Notes: a model not told the origin generated them from the letters alone. A DNA stretch of 64,000 nucleotides from Streptomyces sp. TSRI0107 (GCF_001905845.1 NZ_LIVZ01000010.1:248001-312000), one strand, 5' to 3'. Positions 38,886 to 47,820 are shown, numbered from the stretch's first letter. Translations and numbers: made by a program.

Positions 38886-40346
38886 ATGTCGTCCTACTTC
38901 ACCGACCTGGCTCAGCAGTACATCGACGGCGAGTGGCGTCCGGGCACCGGCTCCTGGGACATCATCGACTTCAATCCGTACGACGGCGAGAAGCTGGCCT
39001 CGATCACCATAGCCACGGCCGGCGAGATAGATCAGGCCTACCGCGCCGCCGCCCGCGTCCAGCCGGAGTGGGACCGCGCGGGCACCTTCGCCCGCCGCGC
39101 GGTGCTGGAGAAGACGCTGCGCCTGGTCGAGGAGCGCGAGGCGGAGATCGCCGAGGCGATCGTCGCCGAACTGGGCGGCACCCGCGTGAAGGCCGCCTTC
39201 GAACTCCACCTGGCCAAGGAGTTCCTGCGCGAGGCGGCCGCCCTGGCGACGCGCCGTGAGGACCGGCTGATCCCCTCGCCCGACCCCGGCAAGGAGAACC
39301 GCCTCTACCGGGTCCCGGTCGGCGTCGTCGGCGTCATCAGCCCCTTCAACTTCCCCTTCCTGCTGTCCCTGAAGTCCGTCGCGCCCGCGCTGGCCCTCGG
39401 CAACGCCGTCGTCCTCAAGCCGCACCAGGACACCCCGGTCCTCGGCGGCACCCTCGTCGCGAAGCTCTTCGAGGACGCGGGCCTGCCGGCCGGTGTGCTG
39501 AACGTGGTCGTCACCGACATCGCCGAGATAGGCGACGCCTTCATCGAGCACCCGGTGCCGAAGGTCATCTCCTTCACCGGCTCCGACACGGTGGGCCGCC
39601 ATGTCGCCACGGTCTGCGCCGGGCAGTTCAAGCAGGCGATCCTCGAACTCGGCGGCAACAGCGCGCTGGTGGTCCTCGACGACGCCGACGTCGACTACGC
39701 CGTCGACGCGGCCGTCTTCTCCCGCTACGTCCACCAGGGCCAGGTCTGCATGGCCGCCAACCGCGTCCTCGTGGACCGCTCGATCGCCGGCGAGTTCACC
39801 GAGAAGTTCGTCGCCAAGGTGAAGTCCCTGAAGGCGGGCGACCCGCGCGACCCGGAGACCGTCATCGGCCCGGTCATCAACGCCTCCCAGGCCGAGTCCG
39901 TCTCCGGCGCCGTCGAGCAGGCGGTCGCGGAGGGCGCCACGGCGCTGCTGCGCGGCGCCGTCCGGGACAACCTCGTCGAGCCGTCCGTCCTCACCGACGT
40001 ACCCGCCGGCTCCCCGCTGCTGCACCAGGAGATCTTCGGCCCGGTCGCCTTCCTCATCCCCTTCGACGGCGAGGAGGAGGCCGTACGCCTGGTCAACGAC
40101 ACCCCGTACGGCCTCAGCGGGGCGGTCCACACCGGCGACGTCGAACGCGGCGTCCGCTTCGCCCGGCGCGTCGACACCGGCATGTTTCACGTCAACGACG
40201 GCACCGTCCACGACGAACCCCTCGTCCCCTTCGGCGGCGAGAAGCACTCGGGCGTCGGCCGTCTGAACGGGGAGTCGACGCTGGACGCGTTCACGACCCT
40301 GAAGTGGATCTCGGTGCAGCACGGCAGGAGCGGGTTCCCCTTCTGA
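38886..40346 (+). CDS. NAD(P)-dependent aldehyde dehydrogenase
   Basis: A 486-residue aldehyde dehydrogenase. The cofactor region GVISPFNFPFLLSLKSVAPALALGN, the FTGSDTVGRHV loop, the catalytic Glu in LELGGNSALVVLDDAD and nucleophilic Cys in HQGQVCMAANR are intact, as is EIFGPVAFLIPF. It resembles the benzaldehyde/aromatic aldehyde dehydrogenase branch; the substrate is not certain. ATG 38886 has GAGGGA 5 bases upstream; an earlier ATG four codons upstream is less likely. Transcribed alone. Confidence 0.88.
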   Translation: MSSYFTDLAQQYIDGEWRPGTGSWDIIDFNPYDGEKLASITIATAGEIDQAYRAAARVQPEWDRAGTFARRAVLEKTLRLVEEREAEIAEAIVAELGGTRVKAAFELHLAKEFLREAAALATRREDRLIPSPDPGKENRLYRVPVGVVGVISPFNFPFLLSLKSVAPALALGNAVVLKPHQDTPVLGGTLVAKLFEDAGLPAGVLNVVVTDIAEIGDAFIEHPVPKVISFTGSDTVGRHVATVCAGQFKQAILELGGNSALVVLDDADVDYAVDAAVFSRYVHQGQVCMAANRVLVDRSIAGEFTEKFVAKVKSLKAGDPRDPETVIGPVINASQAESVSGAVEQAVAEGATALLRGAVRDNLVEPSVLTDVPAGSPLLHQEIFGPVAFLIPFDGEEEAVRLVNDTPYGLSGAVHTGDVERGVRFARRVDTGMFHVNDGTVHDEPLVPFGGEKHSGVGRLNGESTLDAFTTLKWISVQHGRSGFPF

Positions 40347-40447
40347 GGGATTTCCGGGCCGCCCCCGCCTTTAGGACAGCAGCTGACCGCGATGCCTCCT
40401 ACCTTCATCGGTGTCAGGCGAAAGCCCCCCGATGAAAGGCGGTCGAC

Positions 40448-40999
40448 ATGGTCACCCACGTGCGCGCGGAGACCCCCGGCGACGAGCGCGGCGCGCTGCT
40501 CTCCTTCCTGGCGGAGCAGCGCGGCGGCATCCGGCGGGCGGTGCTGGGACTCACGGACGAGCAGGCGTCGAGCACGCCCAGCGCCAGCGAGCTGAGCCTC
40601 GCCGGGCTGGTCAAGCACGTCGCCGAGGTGGAGCAGAGCTGGGTCGCGCGGGCCAAGGGCGAGCCCCCGGCGGTCAAGCGGGACGCGACCAACTGGCAGG
40701 AGACCTTCCGCCTCGTCGGCGACGAGAGCGTCGCCTCGCAGCTGGCGTACTGGGAGCAGGTCGCCGCCGAGACGGAGGTGTTCGTCCGCGCGGTGCCCAG
40801 CCTGGACGACACCTTCGAGCTCCCGGACGAGCCGTGGTTCCCGGAGCGGACCGTCTCGATGCGCTGGCTGTGCCTCCACCTCATCCGGGAGACCGCCCGC
40901 CACGCGGGCCACGCGGACATCATCCGCGAGTCGCTGGACGGCAGGACGGCCTTCGAGCTGGTCGCCCTCGCCGGGAACGGGAGCGGCGACACGCCCTAA
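40448..40999 (+). CDS. DinB family (DUF664) protein
   Basis: A 183-residue four-helix-bundle DinB/DUF664 protein. The metal-binding His residues of the family are visible in LVKHVAEVEQSWV and in the C-terminal LHLIRETARHAGHADIIRE. The family includes mycothiol-dependent transferases and stress proteins; this one has no assigned substrate. A 5' hairpin (TTCATCGG/CCGATGAA, 40404-40436) precedes the start. Ten bases separate it from the PadR gene. Confidence 0.84.
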   Translation: MVTHVRAETPGDERGALLSFLAEQRGGIRRAVLGLTDEQASSTPSASELSLAGLVKHVAEVEQSWVARAKGEPPAVKRDATNWQETFRLVGDESVASQLAYWEQVAAETEVFVRAVPSLDDTFELPDEPWFPERTVSMRWLCLHLIRETARHAGHADIIRESLDGRTAFELVALAGNGSGDTP

Positions 41000-41009
41000 T
41001 GTGGACCGC

Positions 41010-41651
41010 ATGTCAGCGATCCGACTCCTGGTGCTGGGCGCCGTCCGCCAGCACGGACGGGCCCACGGCTACCAGGTGCGCAACGACCTGGAGTACTGGG
41101 GTGCGCACGAGTGGTCCAACGCCAAGCCCGGCTCGATCTACCACGCGCTGAAGCAGATGGCGAAGCAAGGGCTGCTGCACGCGCACGAGATCGCCCCCTC
41201 CACGGCGGGCGGCCCGCCGCGCACCGAGTACGAGATCACCGACCTCGGTGTGGAGGAGTACCTCGGCATGGTCCGCGAGGCGCTCACCAGCTACGACCAG
41301 AAGATGGACATCAAGTCCGCGGCCATCGGCTTCATGGTCGACCTGCCGCGCGCCGAGGCGGTGGCCCTGCTGAAGGAGCGCATCCGCCGCATCGAGGAAT
41401 GGCGTGGCGCCGTCACCGAGCACTACGTGCCCGAGAACGGCCCCGGCCAGCTGGGCCACATCGGCGAGATCATGAACCTGTGGCTCCACACGGCCGACGC
41501 GGAGGCCGACTGGACGCGTGGGCTGATCGAGCGGATCGAGGGCGGGGCCTACACCTTCGAGGGAGAGGGCGATCCCTTCGTCGGCGTCCTCGCCGAGGGG
41601 CAGGACAACCCGTACGCGACGGGGGAGCGGCACCCGGAGGACGCCGGCTGA
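41010..41651 (+). CDS. PadR family transcriptional regulator
   Basis: A 213-residue PadR regulator. The winged HTH covers about residues 1-85 (LLVLGAVRQHGRAHGYQVRNDLE, then KPGSIYHALKQMAKQGLL and RTEYEITDLG), followed by the C-terminal helical dimerisation domain. ATG 41010; a GTG three codons upstream is an alternative. It lies just before a Drr-type ABC exporter with a palindrome in between, the classic arrangement for PadR repression of a drug exporter whose substrate is the inducer. Confidence 0.9.
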   Translation: MSAIRLLVLGAVRQHGRAHGYQVRNDLEYWGAHEWSNAKPGSIYHALKQMAKQGLLHAHEIAPSTAGGPPRTEYEITDLGVEEYLGMVREALTSYDQKMDIKSAAIGFMVDLPRAEAVALLKERIRRIEEWRGAVTEHYVPENGPGQLGHIGEIMNLWLHTADAEADWTRGLIERIEGGAYTFEGEGDPFVGVLAEGQDNPYATGERHPEDAG

Positions 41652-41672
41652 CGGCCGGAAAAGATCGGCTAA

Positions 41673-41732
41673 TCAAGTTTGACGAATGAGTGGACGGGCA
41701 TTACGTTTCCGGTCTTAGTCAAGTTTGACTAG
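41673..41732. promoter_or_regulatory. Candidate PadR operators before the ABC exporter
   Basis: TAGTCAAGTTTGACTA (41717-41732) is a palindrome with perfect 7-bp arms. Its core TCAAGTTTGAC recurs at 41673-41683, 47 bp upstream. Both lie in the gap between the PadR gene and the ABC ATPase gene (start 41751), so PadR repression of the exporter is likely. Confidence 0.7.
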
Positions 41733-41750
41733 CTAGGAAGTGGGTGGCCT

Positions 41751-42707
41751 GTGACCCATACGGCGATCGCCGTGGACGGCGCACGCAAGGCATACGGGGA
41801 CAAGAAGGCGCTGGACGGACTCGACCTCGTCGTCCCGCGAGGCACGGTCCAGGGCGTACTGGGCCCCAACGGCGCCGGGAAGACGACCCTGGTACGCGTC
41901 CTGTCGACGCTGCTGCGGCCGGACGCGGGCCGGATCGAGGTCGCCGGACACGACGTGGTGACCCAGGCGCGCGAGGTCCGCCTCCGCATCGGCCTGCTCG
42001 GCCAGCACGCGGCCGTCGACGAGGAACTGGACGGCCGCCAGAACCTGGAGATGTTCGGCCGCCTCCACCACCTGGGCGCCCGCCGCGCGCGGGCACGCGC
42101 CGACGAACTGCTGGCGCGCTTCGACCTCACCGGCACCGGGCGCAAGCCCGTCAAGCGGTACAGCGGCGGCATGCGCCGCCGCCTCGACCTCGCCGCGTCG
42201 CTCGTCACCGACCCCGACGTGCTCTTCCTGGACGAGCCCACCACCGGCCTCGACCCGCGCGGCCGCGCGGAGGTCTGGGCCGCGGTCCGCTCCCTGGTCG
42301 GCGGCGGCACGACGGTCCTGCTCACCACCCAGTACCTGGAGGAGGCCGACCAGCTCGCCGACCGCGTCTCGGTGGTCGACTCCGGCCGGGTCGTCGCCGA
42401 CGGCACCCCCGACGACCTGAAGTCCGCCCTCGGCGGCGACCGCATCGACGTCGTCCTGCGCGACGCGGACCGGCTCGGTGCGGCCGCCGCCCTGCTGCCG
42501 GTGCCGGAGGACACCGTCCGCGTCGACGCCGACCGGCGGCTGCTCAGCGCCCCGGTCACCGACCGCATGACGGCCCTCACCGGCGTCGTACGCGCGCTGG
42601 AGGAGGCCGGCATCGAAGCCGAGGACATCGCGCTTCGGCGCCCCACGCTCGACGAGGTCTTCCTGCACCTCACCGGCGGCGAGCGCCGCGAGAAGGAGGC
42701 CGTGTGA
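41751..42707 (+). CDS. Daunorubicin-resistance-type ABC transporter ATP-binding protein (DrrA family)
   Basis: A 318-residue ATPase of the DrrA drug-export family. Walker A GPNGAGKTTLVRVL (about 40-53), signature KRYSGGMRRRLDLAA, Walker B VLFLDEPTTGLDP and the switch VLLTTQYLEEAD are all present, followed by a ~90-residue DrrA-type C-terminal domain (DDLKSALGGDRIDVVL...). GTG start. The end overlaps the permease start (GTGA). It is likely controlled by the upstream PadR protein. There is no evidence that it belongs to the RiPP cluster 20 kb away. Confidence 0.9.
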   Translation: MTHTAIAVDGARKAYGDKKALDGLDLVVPRGTVQGVLGPNGAGKTTLVRVLSTLLRPDAGRIEVAGHDVVTQAREVRLRIGLLGQHAAVDEELDGRQNLEMFGRLHHLGARRARARADELLARFDLTGTGRKPVKRYSGGMRRRLDLAASLVTDPDVLFLDEPTTGLDPRGRAEVWAAVRSLVGGGTTVLLTTQYLEEADQLADRVSVVDSGRVVADGTPDDLKSALGGDRIDVVLRDADRLGAAAALLPVPEDTVRVDADRRLLSAPVTDRMTALTGVVRALEEAGIEAEDIALRRPTLDEVFLHLTGGERREKEAV

Positions 42708-43465
42708 ACACCTACGTCCTGACCGACTCCTGGACGATGACCCGCCGCGAACTCGCCCACTGGGCGCGGCAACCGGTGCAGGTCGTGGTGAACCTGGTGT
42801 TCCCCGTGATGCTGATGCTGATGTTCGGCTACCTCATCGGCGGCGGCCGGGGCGTCAGCGGCCCCTACGTGGACTACCTGGTCCCCGGCATGCTCGCCCT
42901 CACCATGGCCTTCGGCCTGGAGGGCACGATGATCGCCGTCACACAGGACATGAACAAGGGGGTGATCGACCGGTTCCGGTCCATGCCGATGACCGACGCA
43001 GCCGTACTGGTGGGCCGGTCCGCCGCCGACATGCTCCAGTCGGCCCTGGTGCTGGCCGCGCTGACGGGCGTGGGCCACGCCGTCGGATGGCGGGTGCACG
43101 GCGGCCTCGCGAACTTCGGCGCGGCGGTCGGACTGCTTCTGCTGTTCCGGTTCGCCATGCTGTGGATCGGCATCCACCTCGGCCTGCTCGCCGGCCGGCC
43201 GGAGATGGTCCAGGCCGTCCAGATCCTCGTCTGGCCGATCGGCTTCCTCTCCAACGTGCTCGCCACCCCGGACTCCATGCCCGGCTGGCTGGGCACGATC
43301 GTGGAGTGGAACCCCCTGTCCCACACGGCGACCGCGGTACGCGAGCTGTGCGCGGGCGGAACGGCCGACTCGGGCCACCTCTGGGCGGCGGTGGCCTGGC
43401 CGGTGGGTCTGCTCGCGGTGTTCTTCCCACTGGCGGTACGCAGGTTCGGGCGGCTGAGCAAGTAG
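42704..43465 (+). CDS. ABC-2 type transporter permease (DrrB family)
   Basis: A 253-residue integral membrane protein with about six hydrophobic segments (VVVNLVFPVMLMLMFGYLIGG first). The DrrB family marks DRFRSMPMTDAAVLVGRSAADML and NPLSHTATAVRELCAGG are present. GTG start coupled to the ATPase gene. Together they form an efflux pump for an unidentified toxic compound. Confidence 0.9.
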   Translation: MNTYVLTDSWTMTRRELAHWARQPVQVVVNLVFPVMLMLMFGYLIGGGRGVSGPYVDYLVPGMLALTMAFGLEGTMIAVTQDMNKGVIDRFRSMPMTDAAVLVGRSAADMLQSALVLAALTGVGHAVGWRVHGGLANFGAAVGLLLLFRFAMLWIGIHLGLLAGRPEMVQAVQILVWPIGFLSNVLATPDSMPGWLGTIVEWNPLSHTATAVRELCAGGTADSGHLWAAVAWPVGLLAVFFPLAVRRFGRLSK

Positions 43466-43492
43466 CGGCGGGCCCTAGGAAGGCGGCTTGCA

Positions 43493-43509
43493 CCTCACGT
43501 GACGTGAGG
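43493..43509 (+). promoter_or_regulatory. tipA-type palindromic operator/promoter
   Basis: CCTCACGTGACGTGAGG has perfect 8-bp arms around one central base and lies 39 bases upstream of the tipA start. It closely resembles the known thiostrepton-inducible ptipA element (CCTCACGTCACGTGAGG), preceded by TTGCAC as a -35-like hexamer. TipA should bind here to activate its own gene. Confidence 0.82.
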
Positions 43510-43547
43510 GCGCACCGTGGAGGGCGTCACAGAAGGGAGCGGAAGAA

Positions 43548-44309
43548 GTGAGCTACTCCGTGGGACAGGTCGCCGGTTTCGCCGGAGTCACGGTGCGCAC
43601 ACTGCACCACTACGACGACATCGGCCTGCTCGCACCCGGCGAGCGCAGCCACGCGGGACACCGGCGCTACAGCGACGCCGACCTCGACCGGCTGCAGCAG
43701 ATCCTGTTCTACCGCGAGCTCGGCTTCCCGCTCGACGAGGTCGCCGTCCTGCTCGACGACCCGGACGCGGACCCGCGGGCCCACCTGCGCCGGCAGCACG
43801 AGCTGCTGACCGCCCGGATCGAGAAGCTGCGGAAGATGGCGGCGGCCGTGGAGCACGCCATGGAGGCACGCGAGATGGGGATCGACCTCACGCCCGAGGA
43901 GCGGTTCGAGGTCTTCGGGGACAAGGACCCGGAGCAGTACGCGGAGGAGGCGGAGGCCCGCTGGGGCGGCACGGAGGCCTACGCCGAGTCGCAGCGCCGC
44001 GCCGCGGGCTACACCAAGCAGGACTGGCAGCGGATGCAGGCCGAGGTGGCCGACTGGAGCGAGCGCTACGCCGCCCTGATGGCCGACGGCGAGCCGCCGG
44101 CCGGCGAGCGCGCCATGGAGATGGCCGAGGAGCACCGCCGGCACATCTGCGGCTGGTTCTACGAGTGCGGCTACGAGATGCACCAGGGCCTGGGTGAGAT
44201 GTACGTCTCCGACGAGCGCTTCAAGGCGTTCTACGACGCGATGCGCCCCGGCCTCGCCGAGCATCTGAGGGACGCGATCGTCGCGAACGCGGCCCGGCAC
44301 TCCTCCTGA
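43548..44309 (+). CDS. tipA: MerR-family autoregulator TipA (thiopeptide-binding)
   Basis: A 253-residue protein, the same length as TipAL. The MerR HTH is at residues 3-70 (YSVGQVAGFAGVTVRTLHHYDDIGLL, cited by ends), a coiled-coil linker follows (LRRQHELLTARIEKLRKMAAAVEHAME), and residues ~110-253 form the TipAS thiopeptide-binding domain, including EHRRHICGWFYECGYEMHQGLGEMYV with the Cys that bonds thiostrepton-type ligands. An internal start near residue 110 (EMGIDLTPEE) could give TipAS as in the known system. The operator at 43493 supports autoregulation. Confidence 0.92.
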   Translation: MSYSVGQVAGFAGVTVRTLHHYDDIGLLAPGERSHAGHRRYSDADLDRLQQILFYRELGFPLDEVAVLLDDPDADPRAHLRRQHELLTARIEKLRKMAAAVEHAMEAREMGIDLTPEERFEVFGDKDPEQYAEEAEARWGGTEAYAESQRRAAGYTKQDWQRMQAEVADWSERYAALMADGEPPAGERAMEMAEEHRRHICGWFYECGYEMHQGLGEMYVSDERFKAFYDAMRPGLAEHLRDAIVANAARHSS

Positions 44310-44310
44310 T

Positions 44311-44344
44311 CCGTGGGCCCGGGGACCGTACCCCGGGCCCACGG
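44311..44344 (+). terminator. Terminator after tipA
   Basis: A perfect 14-bp stem (CCGTGGGCCCGGGG and its complement) with a 6-nt loop directly follows the tipA stop and is followed by CTTTGT. Confidence 0.85.
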
Positions 44345-44473
44345 CTTTGTCCCAGCGGGCACACAGGGCATCCTGAGGACTCCGGTGGAACCTGGGCCAG
44401 GCACACTGCGTTGATAGCTTTGTCCGGCCGAACCGGACGCCGTACTTCCCTCACCCCTCAGGAGCCCGGAACC

Positions 44474-45451
44474 GTGACGACGCTTGCTCTCGGACCCAGC
44501 TGGCTGGATCCGAACTACCTGCTCGACACCTTCGGGATCTGGGGTCTCCTCCTCATCGTCTTCGCCGAGTCCGGCCTGCTCATCGGCTTCTTCCTGCCCG
44601 GTGACTCGCTGCTGTTCACCGCGGGCCTGCTGATCACCTCGGGGGAGCTGGACTTCCCCCTGTGGGCGGCCATCGTCCTGATCTGCCTCGCCGCGATCCT
44701 CGGCGACCAGGCGGGCTACATGTTCGGCAAGAAGGTCGGACCCTCGCTCTTCACCCGCCCCGACTCCCGCCTCTTCAAGCAGGAGAACGTCACCAAGGCC
44801 CACGAGTTCTTCGAGAAGTACGGCCCGAAGTCCCTGGTCCTGGCCCGCTTCGTGCCCATCGTCCGCACCTTCACGCCGATCATCGCCGGCGTCAGCGGCA
44901 TGCGGTACCGCTCCTTCCTCATCTGGAACATCCTCGGCGGCATCCTCTGGGGCGCGGGCGTCACCCTGCTCGGCTCCTGGCTGGGCGGCATCGACTTCGT
45001 CAAGCAGAACATCGAAGCGATCCTGATCCTGATCGTCCTGATCTCCGTCGTGCCGATCATCATCGAGTTCTGGCGCGCCCGCTCGAAGGGCAAGAACGCC
45101 CCGCAGCAGCAGCCGGAGCCGCAGCAGGCCCGGCCGCAGGCCCAGCAGCCCTCGTATCCGGTGATGGACGACGCCACCACCCAGCTCCGCCGCATCCCGC
45201 CGGCCGAGCAGCAGCAGCCCTACCCCCCGCAGAACCAGCAGCAGTACGGCTACGACCAGCAGCAGTACGGCCATGACCAGCAGCAGTACGGCCATGACCA
45301 GCAGCAGTACGGCTACGACCAGAACGGTTACGACCAGAACGGTTACGACCAGGGTTATGGCCAGGGCGGCTACGACAACCAGCAGCCGTACGGAAACCAG
45401 CAGCACCCGCGGCAGCAGTACCCGTACGACAACCAGAACCAGGGCTACTGA
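44474..45451 (+). CDS. DedA family membrane protein with Q/Y-rich C-terminal tail
   Basis: A 325-residue protein. Residues ~1-210 are a standard DedA/SNARE-associated membrane domain (FAESGLLIGFFLPGDSLLF, GDQAGYMFGKKVG, VLARFVPIVRTFTPIIAGVSGMRYRSF), the lipid-transport family. The last ~110 residues are unusual: a Gln/Tyr/Asn/Gly-rich low-complexity tail built from QQQYGYD, QQQYGHD and QNGYD repeats (encoded about 45200-45448). This tail is likely disordered and cytosolic, and prion-like in composition. GTG start at 44474. Confidence 0.88.
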   Translation: MTTLALGPSWLDPNYLLDTFGIWGLLLIVFAESGLLIGFFLPGDSLLFTAGLLITSGELDFPLWAAIVLICLAAILGDQAGYMFGKKVGPSLFTRPDSRLFKQENVTKAHEFFEKYGPKSLVLARFVPIVRTFTPIIAGVSGMRYRSFLIWNILGGILWGAGVTLLGSWLGGIDFVKQNIEAILILIVLISVVPIIIEFWRARSKGKNAPQQQPEPQQARPQAQQPSYPVMDDATTQLRRIPPAEQQQPYPPQNQQQYGYDQQQYGHDQQQYGHDQQQYGYDQNGYDQNGYDQGYGQGGYDNQQPYGNQQHPRQQYPYDNQNQGY

Positions 45452-45497
45452 GCCGGACCCCGGCCGGGGACGTGGGCGGCGCGGGCCGCGCGGGTGC

Positions 45498-47126
45498 TCA
45501 GAACCCGCGCGTCCGCTTGGCGGCCTTCCGCCCGCGCCCCGCGCCCCGCAGGAACAGCCGCGACATCTCCGAACCGAGATTCACCCCGATGGCGATCGCC
45601 ATGGCCAGCGCCGCCGCCTTGCTCAGCGACGTCAGCCCGCCGTCGACGTCGTTCTGCGCGAACGCCAGCAGCCCGAAGTACGTCGCGGAACCCGGCAGCA
45701 GCGGGCCGATCGCCGCGGTGGTGTAGGGCAGCGCCGACGCGTACCGGTAGCGCGCCATCAGCTGCCCGAACAGCCCGACAAGGCCCGCCGCCACCGCCGT
45801 CGAGGCGACCGGCGACAGGTCACCGGCGTAGTGCATGGCGCCGTACACCACCCACGCCACACCTCCGTTGAGCGTCACGGCGAGCACGGTGGATCGTTCC
45901 TGCTGCAGGAGCACGGCGAACGTCAGTGACAGCAGCATCGACGCGATGATCTGCACCACCGGCTGCTCGTTGCTGCCCAGCGCCGCCTCGGGGTTCAGCT
46001 GCGCCCCCAGCTGGACGCCGAAGTACAGCACCACCAGCACGCCGACGACGATGCCGACGAAGAAGTACATGACCTCCAGCAGGCGCGCCGCCGCGGTGAT
46101 GTAGAACCCGGTCAGCCCGTCCTGCACGCCCGCCACCAGCGCCCGCCCGGGCAGCAGCGCGAACAGCCCACCGGTGATCACGGCGGACGCCTTCACGTCC
46201 ACGTGGGCGACGGTCAGCGCCACCCCGATCGCGCCCGGCGGCATCGCGGCGGCCGTGAACTGGTAGAACTCCGGCAGCCCGCGCCCCGCGCACAGCCACG
46301 CCAGCCGGTCCCCGAGCATGGCGCCCAGCGCGGCCGCGACGAACACGATCAGATCGCCGCCGACCAGCACCGAGGCCGCGCCCGCGAGCAGCCCGCTCGC
46401 CGAGGTCAGCACCCAGGTCGGATACGGGTGCCGGTTGCGGCGGATCTCCGCGAGCCGCCGGTAGGCCTCCTCCAGCGAGATCTGCGTCTCCGGGTCGCTG
46501 AGGTCGTCCACCAGCTGGAAGACGGCCGCGAGCCGCGTGTAGTCCGTACCGCGCCGCCGTACGGTCCGCGCCGCCGACACCGGATCGTCCACCAGCGACG
46601 GCTGGTACGAGATCGACAGCAGGGTGAAGGTGACGTTCGGTTCGCACCGGTCCAGCCCGTACGAGCGGCACACCGCGAACATCGCCGCCTCGACGTCCTC
46701 CGCGCCCTCACCGCCCGCCAGCAGCAGCTCGCCGATACGCAGCGTCAGGTCGAGCACGCGGGGGACGGCCGGGCCGCCCTCCTCCGTCTTGTGCACCGGC
46801 TCCGGCGCGGGCCGCTCGGTCACCGGCATGCGCAGCATGGTGCGCATCCGGTCCTGCCACGGCGCGTCCTTGGTGAGACTGACCGCCGGTATCCCGTTCG
46901 GCGGCGTGAACGCGGGCGGCGCCTCCCGCGCGCTGTAGGCGCTCGGCGTGCTGAACGCCGACCCCTCGGGCTCCGCGCCCGGCGGCTGCGGGACGTCCAG
47001 CCCGACGGGCAGGGCGAACTCGGAGGTGGTCTCCGACTCGCTCTCCCCGACCTCGACACCGGCGGGCGGCGTGAAGGCCATCCTCGCCTCGTCCGACTGC
47101 GGCTTGCGGTCCTCCGCGTCCGTCAC
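45498..47126 (-). CDS. Threonine/serine exporter family protein (ThrE)
   Basis: A 542-residue membrane protein of the ThrE/DUF1212 family. The N-terminal ~110 residues are polar, proline-rich and probably disordered. The family's first domain (RVLDLTLRIGELLLAGGEGAEDVEAAM, then VTFTLLSISYQ) precedes about ten membrane segments in two blocks. Members export threonine and serine. GTG start 47126 with GGGAG upstream. Monocistronic, convergent with the dedA gene. Confidence 0.88.
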   Translation of the reverse strand: MTDAEDRKPQSDEARMAFTPPAGVEVGESESETTSEFALPVGLDVPQPPGAEPEGSAFSTPSAYSAREAPPAFTPPNGIPAVSLTKDAPWQDRMRTMLRMPVTERPAPEPVHKTEEGGPAVPRVLDLTLRIGELLLAGGEGAEDVEAAMFAVCRSYGLDRCEPNVTFTLLSISYQPSLVDDPVSAARTVRRRGTDYTRLAAVFQLVDDLSDPETQISLEEAYRRLAEIRRNRHPYPTWVLTSASGLLAGAASVLVGGDLIVFVAAALGAMLGDRLAWLCAGRGLPEFYQFTAAAMPPGAIGVALTVAHVDVKASAVITGGLFALLPGRALVAGVQDGLTGFYITAAARLLEVMYFFVGIVVGVLVVLYFGVQLGAQLNPEAALGSNEQPVVQIIASMLLSLTFAVLLQQERSTVLAVTLNGGVAWVVYGAMHYAGDLSPVASTAVAAGLVGLFGQLMARYRYASALPYTTAAIGPLLPGSATYFGLLAFAQNDVDGGLTSLSKAAALAMAIAIGVNLGSEMSRLFLRGAGRGRKAAKRTRGF

Positions 47127-47190
47127 CTGCGTAGCGCTCCCTGTACGACACCTCCGGTGCCCTCAGTATGCGCAGTATCCGCGCACACAT

Positions 47191-47231
47191 GCCGAACGGG
47201 CCGCACGCAAGCGCGTACGGCCCGTTCCGGC
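47191..47231 (-). terminator. Terminator after ppa
   Basis: A hairpin with arms GCCGAACGGGCCG and CGGCCCGTTCCGGC (one bulged base) lies directly downstream of the leftward ppa gene and before the start of the exporter gene. Confidence 0.65.
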
Positions 47232-47243
47232 AGGCACGGGAGG

Positions 47244-47735
47244 TCAGTGACCGCCCTGCTCCTTGAAGCGCTTGTACGACCGCTCGATCTCGGCCTCGGC
47301 GTCGGTGCGGCCCACCCAGTTGGCGCCCTCGACGGACTTGCCGGGCTCCAGGTCCTTGTACACCTCGAAGAAGTGCTGGATCTCCAGGCGGTCGAACTCG
47401 GACACGTGGTGAATGTCGCGCAGGTGCTCCACGCGCGGGTCCGTCGCCGGGACGCACAGCAGCTTGTCGTCGCCGCCGGCCTCGTCGGTCATACGGAACA
47501 TGCCGATCGCGCGGCAGCGGATGAGGCAGCCCGGGAAGGTCGGCTCGTCCAGGATGACCAGCGCGTCCAGCGGGTCGCCGTCCTCGCCGAGGGTGTTCTC
47601 GACGAAGCCGTAGTCCGTCGGGTACGCGGTCGACGTGAACAGGCGGCGGTCCAGGCGGATCCGACCGGTCTCGTGGTCCACCTCGTACTTGTTGCGCGAA
47701 CCCTTCGGGATCTCGATCGTGACGTCGAACTCCAC
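47244..47735 (-). CDS. ppa: Inorganic pyrophosphatase
   Basis: A 163-residue family I soluble pyrophosphatase, nearly identical in text to streptomycete PPases. Active-site residues are in EIPKGSRNKYEVD, YPTDYGFV and GDPLDALVIL (the DxDxxD metal motif region), and KDLEPGKSV. The GTG start (VEFDVTIEI) is preferred because GGAGGA lies 8 bases upstream; an in-frame ATG eight codons upstream has no site. Divergent from dacB. Confidence 0.96.
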   Translation of the reverse strand: MEFDVTIEIPKGSRNKYEVDHETGRIRLDRRLFTSTAYPTDYGFVENTLGEDGDPLDALVILDEPTFPGCLIRCRAIGMFRMTDEAGGDDKLLCVPATDPRVEHLRDIHHVSEFDRLEIQHFFEVYKDLEPGKSVEGANWVGRTDAEAEIERSYKRFKEQGGH

Positions 47736-47820
47736 CGGTGGCTCCTCCATGATCAACACACAGTTCTGGTGATTAAGTGTCCCTCACGCAGGTGTGTGAT
47801 CGCGAAAGGGGCTGGTCGTC

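Noticed and set aside
40404..40436. 8-bp inverted repeat TTCATCGG/CCGATGAA before the DinB gene as an operator
   Set aside because: Long 17-base spacing and no matching second copy; I kept it only as a note in the gene entry.
41751..43465. Drr-type ABC exporter as part of the RiPP cluster
   Set aside because: It is 20 kb from the cluster, has its own PadR control, and the RiPP operon has its own exporter.
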